Of a DNA stretch of 64,000 nt, positions 58,500 through 64,000 are shown in pieces. The stretch covers positions 19,686 to 83,685 of the forward strand of contig NZ_MDET01000016.1 of NCBI RefSeq assembly GCF_002075885.1. The letters are read 5' to 3'. The notes beneath the pieces are model-generated. The model had not been told where the DNA came from. It saw only the letters and a program-made list of their open reading frames with translations, and made no database searches. Within the stretch, counting starts at the first letter, position 1; every line of letters begins with the position of its first letter. The translations under genes and the position numbers were made by a program. Source of the stretch: Manganibacter manganicus. GTDB lineage: Bacteria; Pseudomonadota; Alphaproteobacteria; Rhizobiales; Rhizobiaceae.

Positions 58500-59495
58500 A
58501 TGTCAGCCAGATCCTCCTCCCAAGCTCTAGCTCCGGACAGTCTCGGCCCGACCGTCACGGTGGGCGAAATCCTCGTCGAGATCATGGCCAGGACCCGCGG
58601 CGAAGGCTTTCTCGAGCCGATCGACCTGACGGGTCCCTACCCAAGCGGCGCGCCGGCGATCTTCATCGACCAGTGCGCCAGGATCGGCGGCAGCGCCGGG
58701 ATCGTGGCCTGTGTCGGCAATGATGATTTCGGCCGCATCAATGTCGAACGGCTGCGCCGCGACGGCGCCGACGTTTCGGCCATCGCCGTCAGCCCCGATT
58801 ACCCGACGGGCAGCGCCTTTGTCCGCTACCGTGGCGACGGGTCGCGCGACTTCGTCTACAACATCGCCAAATCCGCGTCCGGGCTGGTCAGTCTCACGCG
58901 CGAGGCCAAGACGCTGATCGGCAGGGCCGGGCATCTGCATGTGATGGGCACCGCGCTCTCCATCGCCGAGATCTGGACGATCCTCGAATACGCCGTCGAA
59001 GTGATCCGGGGCCGGGGCGGCAGCATCTCCGTCGATCCGAACATGCGCAAGGAACTGCTGGGTGAAGGCGCGGTCGGCGAGCGTTTTGCGCGGATGCTGG
59101 ACATATCGGACCTGGTCCTGCCTTCCGGCGAGGAACTGTTCACCGCGACGGGAACGACGACGGAACAAGACGCGCTTGCCTCGCTGTTTTCGCGCGGCGC
59201 TGGCGAGGTGGTGGTGAAGCGCGGCGCGCAGGGCGCCAGTTTCTTTTCCGCGGCCGGGGAGCGGGCCGACGTGGCTGCTTTCGCCGTCGAGGAGGTCGAT
59301 CCCACGGGCGCGGGTGACTGTTTCGGTGGCGCCTATATCGCCTGCCGGCGGCTCGGCATGCCGCCGCAGACGGTTCTGGATTACGCCAACGCCGCCGGCG
59401 CGCGCAACGTCACCCGGCTGGGGCCGATGGAAGGTGCCGGCACAAGGGCCGAACTCGACCGCTTCATGGCCGATACGCCGAGGAGGCCAGCCTGA
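58500..59495 (+). CDS. PfkB-family carbohydrate kinase (tagatose-kinase-like)
   Basis: A 331-aa ribokinase-family kinase. The N-terminal substrate motif [20 protein letters not shown] and the C-terminal [14 protein letters not shown], whose Asp (near residue 273) is the catalytic base, are both complete. Its place between a ketose 3-epimerase and a GatZ-like protein suggests it phosphorylates a ketohexose, most likely D-tagatose, at C6. The TGA overlaps the GatZ ATG. The ATG at 58500 is preferred over an upstream one at 58419, which lacks family similarity. Confidence 0.86.
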   Translation: MSARSSSQALAPDSLGPTVTVGEILVEIMARTRGEGFLEPIDLTGPYPSGAPAIFIDQCARIGGSAGIVACVGNDDFGRINVERLRRDGADVSAIAVSPDYPTGSAFVRYRGDGSRDFVYNIAKSASGLVSLTREAKTLIGRAGHLHVMGTALSIAEIWTILEYAVEVIRGRGGSISVDPNMRKELLGEGAVGERFARMLDISDLVLPSGEELFTATGTTTEQDALASLFSRGAGEVVVKRGAQGASFFSAAGERADVAAFAVEEVDPTGAGDCFGGAYIACRRLGMPPQTVLDYANAAGARNVTRLGPMEGAGTRAELDRFMADTPRRPA

Positions 59496-60763
59496 TGGAC
59501 CCGCTGCTCGATCTCGCGCCGTCTCTGCGCGTCGGCAAGCCGAAAGGTATCGTTTCGGTGTGCTCCTCGCATCCGCTGGTCATCAGGGCGGCGATCCGCG
59601 ACGGTGTCCGGCACGACCATCCGGTCCTCGTCGAGGCGACCTGCAACCAGGTCAACCAGTTCGGTGGTTACACAGGCATGCGCCCGGCCGATTTCCTGGC
59701 GATGACGCTTCAAATCGCCCAAAGCGAAGGCCTGCCGGCCGACCGTGTGATCTTCGGCGGCGACCATCTGGGACCGAACCCATGGCGCGCCGAGAGCGCG
59801 GAGGTTGCCTTGGCCAAGGCGGAAGACATGGTCGCCGCCTATGTCGAGGCGGGGTTCCGCAAGATCCATCTTGACGCGTCGATGGGATGCGCGGGCGAGC
59901 CTGCCGCGCTGGACGACACCACCATCGCGCGGCGCGCGGCCCGGCTCGCAAGGCGCGCGGAGCAGGCGGCTTCGGCTGCGGGGGCAAAGCCGCTGCTCTA
60001 CGTGATCGGCACCGAGGTTCCGCCGCCGGGCGGCGCGGATCACGTCATCGACGCGATCGAGCCGACCAGGCTCGAAGCAGTCCGGCGGACCTGGGAAATC
60101 CATCGCGAGGTCTTCGAGGACGCGGGGCTGGCCGCTGCCTTTTCGCGGATCATCGCCATCGTGGTCCAGCCAGGCGTCGAGTTCGGCAACGAAAATGTCG
60201 TTAGCTATGACCGGGAGAAGGCTCAGCATCTCGCCGGGCTGCTTCGTCAGGAAGAGGGGCTCGTCTACGAGGCCCATTCGACGGACTACCAAACCCCGGC
60301 TGCGTTACGCGAACTAGTCGAGGACGGTTTTGCAATCCTAAAGGTTGGTCCCCAGCTTACGTTCGATCTGCGTCAGGCGCTCTACGGTCTGGACGTGATC
60401 GCGTCGGACATGCTGGCGGACTATGGGTCGCGACCGCTCTTTGCGGCAATGGAGGCGCTGATGGTCGAAGAGCCTCGCTGGTGGCGCAGTCATTATCGTG
60501 GAAACGCTGCACAGCGGCGGGTCCAGCGGCACTACTCGCTTTCCGACCGAATCCGCTATTACTGGAACCATCCCGCCGCCGTCGCCGCGGTCGATAGGCT
60601 CATTGCCGCCTTGGCGGGCAAGATCGTGCCCGCGCCGCTGCTGCGCCAGCACCTGCCCGGCTTCGAATCGTTTACAGGAAGCCCGCTCGATCCCCGGCAA
60701 CTCCTGATTACCGCAGTAGAAACCAGCCTCGAAGGCTATCGCTTGGCAGTAGGCATGCGCTAG
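59495..60763 (+). CDS. gatZ: GatZ/KbaZ-family protein, probable tagatose-6-phosphate 4-epimerase
   Basis: A 422-aa TIM-barrel protein of the family named as the non-catalytic subunit of tagatose-bisphosphate aldolase. Characteristic runs are VEATCNQVNQFGGYTGM, RVIFGGDHLGPNPW and VYEAHSTDYQTP. No GatY/KbaY catalytic subunit is present in the window. In Agrobacterium, stand-alone members of this family were shown to be D-tagatose 6-phosphate 4-epimerases that give fructose 6-phosphate. With the PfkB kinase upstream (1-bp overlap) this fits a two-step route from tagatose to fructose 6-phosphate. Confidence 0.87.
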   Translation: MDPLLDLAPSLRVGKPKGIVSVCSSHPLVIRAAIRDGVRHDHPVLVEATCNQVNQFGGYTGMRPADFLAMTLQIAQSEGLPADRVIFGGDHLGPNPWRAESAEVALAKAEDMVAAYVEAGFRKIHLDASMGCAGEPAALDDTTIARRAARLARRAEQAASAAGAKPLLYVIGTEVPPPGGADHVIDAIEPTRLEAVRRTWEIHREVFEDAGLAAAFSRIIAIVVQPGVEFGNENVVSYDREKAQHLAGLLRQEEGLVYEAHSTDYQTPAALRELVEDGFAILKVGPQLTFDLRQALYGLDVIASDMLADYGSRPLFAAMEALMVEEPRWWRSHYRGNAAQRRVQRHYSLSDRIRYYWNHPAAVAAVDRLIAALAGKIVPAPLLRQHLPGFESFTGSPLDPRQLLITAVETSLEGYRLAVGMR

Positions 60764-60819
60764 GCTCAGGACATCGGTAACGGGGCCGTCCCAGTCAAGC
60801 GATTTTGGGCGAGCGTAAT

Positions 60820-60839
60820 CGTCCGCCCGCAGGCGGACG
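60820..60839. terminator. Hairpin after gatZ
   Basis: CGTCCGCC-CGCA-GGCGGACG is a perfect 8-bp GC stem 56 bp after the gatZ stop. It may close the operon. It lies outside the IS481 inverted repeat. Confidence 0.45.
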
Positions 60840-60876
60840 TGGCGGCGGTTTGATGCTGAGTGGCGCAGTGTGTGCT

Positions 60877-61929
60877 TAGATGTTTGATCCCGGACTTTGA
60901 TGGTGCATCCTTATCATCCGAATCAAAGGATGCGCTATGGGCCAGGTTCACCATGGGAGCGCCACGACGACAGCGGCGGTCCGTCGAGCGATACAACATA
61001 GTCAAGCGAGCCTGAGAACGCTGGCGAAGCGCTACGGGATCAACCAGAAGACCGTCGCCAAGTGGAAGAAGCGGGCCTCGGTGGCCGATCTGCCGACCGG
61101 GCCGAAAGAGGCGAGATCGACGGTGCTCTCCGTCGAGGAAGAGGCCGTCATCATCGCCTTCCGGCGCTATACGCTGCTGCCGCTCGATGATTGCCTTTAT
61201 GCCCTGCAGCCGACGATCCCGCATCTGACACGCTCGTCATTGCACCGCTGCTTGCAGCGTCACGGCATCAGCCGCTTGCCCGATGTAGAAGGCGACCGGC
61301 CGGCGAAGAAGAAGTTCAAGAGCTACCCGATCGGCTATTTCCATATCGACATTGCCGAGGTGCGCACCGAACAGGGCAAGCTGCACATGTTCGTGGCCAT
61401 CGACCGCACTTCGAAGTTCGCCTTCGTCGAATTGCATGAAAAGGCCACCACCGCCATCTCCAGAGAGTTCCTGCTGCGGCTGATCGCTGCCGTCCCTTAC
61501 AAGATCCACACCGTGCTCACCGACAACGGCATCCAGTTCACCACGCCCGGTGCCGGAGGCTCGGCCGTGCCGCTGATCAAAGAGGCCATCGCCAACGGCG
61601 AAACCTTCAGAGCCCACGCCTTTGAGCATGCCTGCGCCACGAATGACATCGAGCACCGCACGACCAAGGCCAAACATCCCTGGACCAACGGGCAGGTCGA
61701 GAGGATGAACCGCACCATCAAAGACGCCACGGTCAAGCGCTTCTACTACGAGAGCCATGATCAGCTCCGGCAACACCCTCGCCGACTTCGTTGCCGCTTA
61801 CAACTTCGCCCGCAGGCTCAAGACCCTCAAAGGGCTCACGCCCTACGAGTTCATCTGCAAGACATGGGCCGCTCAGCCCGAACGCTTCACACTCAATCCG
61901 CTCCAGCAAATCCCGGGACCAAACATCTA
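60877..61929 (+). mobile_element. IS481-type insertion sequence with 27-bp inverted repeats
   Basis: Imperfect 27-bp terminal repeats bound the element: left 60877-60903 begins TAGATGTTTGATCCCGG, and right 61903-61929 read on the minus strand begins TAGATGTTTGGTCCCGG. They match at 23 of 27 positions. The element is about 1.05 kb and carries one DDE transposase gene. The transposase stop codon falls at the edge of the right repeat. I did not find a clear target duplication. Confidence 0.8.
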
Positions 61930-61930
61930 G
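60937..61930 (+). pseudogene. IS481-type transposase, single-base frameshift
   Basis: The N-terminal helix-turn-helix (TLAKRYGINQKTVAKWKKR) and DDE residues YFHIDIAEV (Asp), VLTDNGIQFT (Asp) and NGQVERMNRTIKDAT (Glu) are intact up to about 61770. One extra C in CAACACCCTCGCC near 61775 shifts the frame. In the next frame the normal C-terminus resumes (LADFVAAYNFARRLKTLKG, then LTPYEFICKTWAAQPERF) and stops at TAG 61928-61930. The element is probably inactive unless the extra C is a sequencing error. Confidence 0.85.
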
Positions 61931-62154
61931 AGCCGCGGCCTTCCTGTAAGATCACCCGGGTGCATGCTTCGGTCCGTGGTCAGCGCGCGAGCTGCCAACA
62001 TGATGCTGGTTCGATGCAGTTTCGGATGTGCCCATCTCATTGGCGTGCTCGACGGAGATCGGCAACAGTCCTGACCTCGGCATCATCGGAACCGCGTCCC
62101 TGGGGGACCTCGAAGGCCTGCGGTCAAGCAGGCAACTGTGGGAGCTTCAGTTCG
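61931..62154. other. Gap between IS481 and IS110 remnants
   Basis: These 224 bp contain no supported gene. The part next to 62154 is likely the non-coding left end of the IS110-type element. I see no other structure. Confidence 0.5.
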
Positions 62155-63185
62155 TTAAATCGCTTGTGGGATGATCGGTGCCTCTGCCTGGAAGGCGGTA
62201 CCATCGACCCAAATTCGGTGAAGGATCACTCCGATGCGCCGCGCAAGCGCCACCATGGCGCGCTTGCGACCGCGGCGGCGTGCGATCTGTGCTGCCCATG
62301 TTCTGAGCCATGTCGAGCGCCCCCGATTCATCATGACGGTCGCGGCCTGACAAAGCGCGCGGCGCAGATTGACGTCTCCGGCCTTTGTGATGCCGCCCGA
62401 TACATCACGTTCGCCAAACTGATTGCAAGGGTGTCAGGCCAACCCAAGGGCCAACCTTTTTCGATGATGTGAACCGGGCAGATCATCTACAGCAGAGCGG
62501 AAGGTCAGAGCCACGACTGCGCCGATCCCGGGCATGGACATTAACCGATGGCATACCGAATCGTCCTGGGCGAGCTGGCGGACGCGTCGTTCCAGCTCCG
62601 CCAGTTCGCGCCGCAGAGAGGCCCGCGCTCGTAGCATCGGTTCCGTCGCGGCTTCGAGCAATAGATTGCCGCCCGCCAGTTCGCGGATGCGATGCTCGAA
62701 CTGCCCGCGCGAGATAGCACCGACCTTCAGTCCGAAGTTCCGCAGGAGCCCACGCAGGGACATTTCCAGTGCGATCATACCCTGCTGGATCGCTTTCCGA
62801 GCTCCGAGCACGGCACGGACCTCCTGCGCCGAAACGGATTTACAGTGAACCGGGCGGAACCAGCCGAGATGCAGCAGGCGTGCAATCCCCTCCGCATCGC
62901 GCCGGTCGGTCTTGATCGGCATGGCCTTCAAGGCGCCCTTGACCTGTCGATTTCCATCAAAACGACGTCCAGACCTGCCTCGGACAATCCGCTATGAAGC
63001 CATTGCGACAAGGGGCCGGCCTCGAGGCCGATGGCGGCGATGCTGCCATTCTGTTCTCCTATCCAACTCGCCAGCGCCTCGGGCTCACTGGCGACCTGTG
63101 CTTCCTTCACGATCTTCCCGTGCTCGCTGACCATGCAGATAGCGGTCTTCGCCAACGACACATCCAACCCGACAAACACTCTCAT
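62155..63185 (-). pseudogene. IS110-family transposase, multiply frameshifted
   Basis: The N-terminus MRVFVGLDVSLAKTAICMV carries the first acidic residue of the DEDD catalytic domain, and IKTDRRDAEGIARL the last two. The C-terminal transposase_20 part reads LMSMPGIGAVVALTF, then SGGITKAGDVNLRRAL, then LCQAATVMMNRGRSTWLRTW to TAA (plus 62155-62157). Frame changes near 62950, 62475, 62425 and 62345 break it. The ATG at 63183-63185 keeps its AGGAGGA Shine-Dalgarno. It is a dead element. Confidence 0.88.
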
Positions 63186-63293
63186 CCGCAATCCTCCTTC
63201 TGGATCCGATACGGGAACAGCACCGGCTTACTCTGATCTTGCAAGCGGTAACGAGCAGTGCGCGACGCAGGCCCCGTTACGGCATCTCATTGA

Positions 63294-64000
63294 TCAGAGC
63301 CAGAAGATGACGGCGGCTGCGATGCAGATGGCCGAGAAGAAGGTGTGGGCGCATCGGTCGTAGCGAGTTGCGATTCGACGCCAGTCCCTGAGCTTGGCGA
63401 ACAGGTTCTCGACCTTGTGGCGCTGGCGGTAGAGCGCGGTGTCGTAGGCGTATGGAACTTTGCGGCTCCGGCTCGACGGAATGCAGGGTTTGATGCCGCG
63501 TGCTTCGAGTTCGGTCCGGAACCAGGCGCTGTCGTAGCCGCGATCGGCGATCAGGTGTGAAGCGCTCGGCAAGGCGTCGAGCACCATGCGGGCGCCCTTG
63601 TGGTCGCTCATCTGGCCTTCCGACAAAAGCAGGATGATCGGCCGGCCTTCACCGTCGCAGACGGTGTGGAGCTTGGAGTTCAGCCCACCCTTGGTTCGCC
63701 CGATACGACGGGGAACATCCCCCTTTTGAGCAGGCTCGCCGCCGTGCGATGAGCCTTCAGATGCGTCGCGTCGATCATGATGCGCTCGGGTTTCGGTCCT
63801 TCTCCGGCAAGCCCTGCGAAGATACGGTCGAACACGCCCATCAGACTCCAGCGGATGAAACGGTTGTAGAGCGTCTTGTGCGGGCCGTAGCCAGCCGGCG
63901 CATCCTTCCACTGCAGCCCGTTGCGGATCACGTAGACGATGCCGCTCACCACCCGCCGGTCGTCAACCCTCGGCACCCCGTGCGACAGCGGGAAGAATGG
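63294..64000 (-). CDS. IS5-family (IS427-like) transposase, two overlapping frames, truncated by the window
   Basis: The first frame (PFFPLSHGVPRVDDRRVVSG to AHRTAASLLKRGMF) has Asp in MIDATHLKAHR. The second frame continues RTKGGLNSKLHTVCDGEGR, then LIADRGYDSAWFRTE (second Asp) and KVENLFAKLRDWRRIATRYD (Glu) to TGA at plus 63294-63296. The switch falls near the run AAAAGGGGG (plus about 63718-63726), where a -1 slip joins the frames. Such programmed slipping is usual for the IS427 group, so the gene may be functional. The N-terminus lies beyond 64000. Confidence 0.85.

Noticed and set aside
59495..60763. GatZ as subunit of a tagatose-bisphosphate aldolase
   Set aside because: No GatY/KbaY catalytic subunit is in the window, and the kinase is of the hexose rather than the 6-phosphofructokinase kind.
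60774..60786. GTAACGGGGCC at 60776 and its inverse GGCCCCGTTAC at 63271
   Set aside because: Only 11 bp match and the flanks differ, so I cannot claim they are ends of one transposon.

Overview
The window looks like the replication end of a large repABC plasmid or chromid from a rhizobial alphaproteobacterium (Hyphomicrobiales; Mesorhizobium/Aminobacter/Rhizobium-like). The evidence is a complete repA-repB-repC cassette with parS-type palindromes and a countertranscribed RNA, high GC coding sequence, many ribose-type and CUT1-type sugar ABC transporters, and a rhizobial intergenic repeat (37701-37806). The species cannot be fixed from the sequence alone.

Layout. 1-4013: repABC with two 16-bp parS-like palindromes upstream and an antisense RNA gene between repB and repC. 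4014-4649: decayed DNA with an ISL3-type transposase remnant. 4650-19957 (minus strand): ribose-type ABC transporter T1, then SDR-FGGY kinase-deoC, an RpiR regulator, and an eight-gene operon (UlaG-like lactonase, 2-hydroxyacid dehydrogenase, shikimate-dehydrogenase-like protein, cupin phosphoglucose isomerase, two SDRs, GldA-like dehydrogenase, SDR). 20186-34094: an FCD-type GntR regulator divergent from a 13-gene plus-strand run: Ldh_2 reductase, CUT1-type transporter T2 with two ATPases and a small membrane protein, GMC oxidoreductase, cupin, SDR, MDR, aldA, GntR/UTRA regulator. 34106-40140 (minus): xylB, tkt, a second FGGY kinase, SDR. 40557-51305 (plus): ALDH, FGGY kinase, HAD phosphatase, RpiR regulator, rpiA, ribose-type transporter T3, GlcD-type oxidase. 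51360-55765 (minus): eda and ribose-type transporter T4. 56116-60763 (plus): ketose 3-epimerase, ROK regulator, PfkB kinase, GatZ-like protein. 60877-64000: an IS481-type element with a frameshift, a decayed IS110-type element and an IS5-type element cut by the window edge.

Function. Apart from replication and IS genes, nearly everything serves uptake and catabolism of sugars, polyols and sugar acids: four ABC importers, four FGGY kinases plus one PfkB kinase, six SDRs, two ALDHs, and enzymes that feed central metabolism (Tkt, RpiA, DeoC, KDPG aldolase, cupin Pgi, GatZ-like epimerase). Polyols would be oxidised by SDR/GldA enzymes, ketoses phosphorylated by FGGY or PfkB kinases, and the products joined to the pentose phosphate and Entner-Doudoroff routes. 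Exact substrates are inference.

Regulation. A 15-bp palindrome of the form TGTARY-N3-RYTACA, the type bound by RpiR/HexR regulators, recurs in the promoter gaps of the island, and two RpiR genes are present. Separate palindromes suit the GntR/UTRA protein (TGT-N4-ACA, at T1 and tkt) and the GntR/FCD protein (ATATCAGATAT, at its own promoter and at deoC). This suggests one co-regulated plasmid island rather than a random collection of operons.
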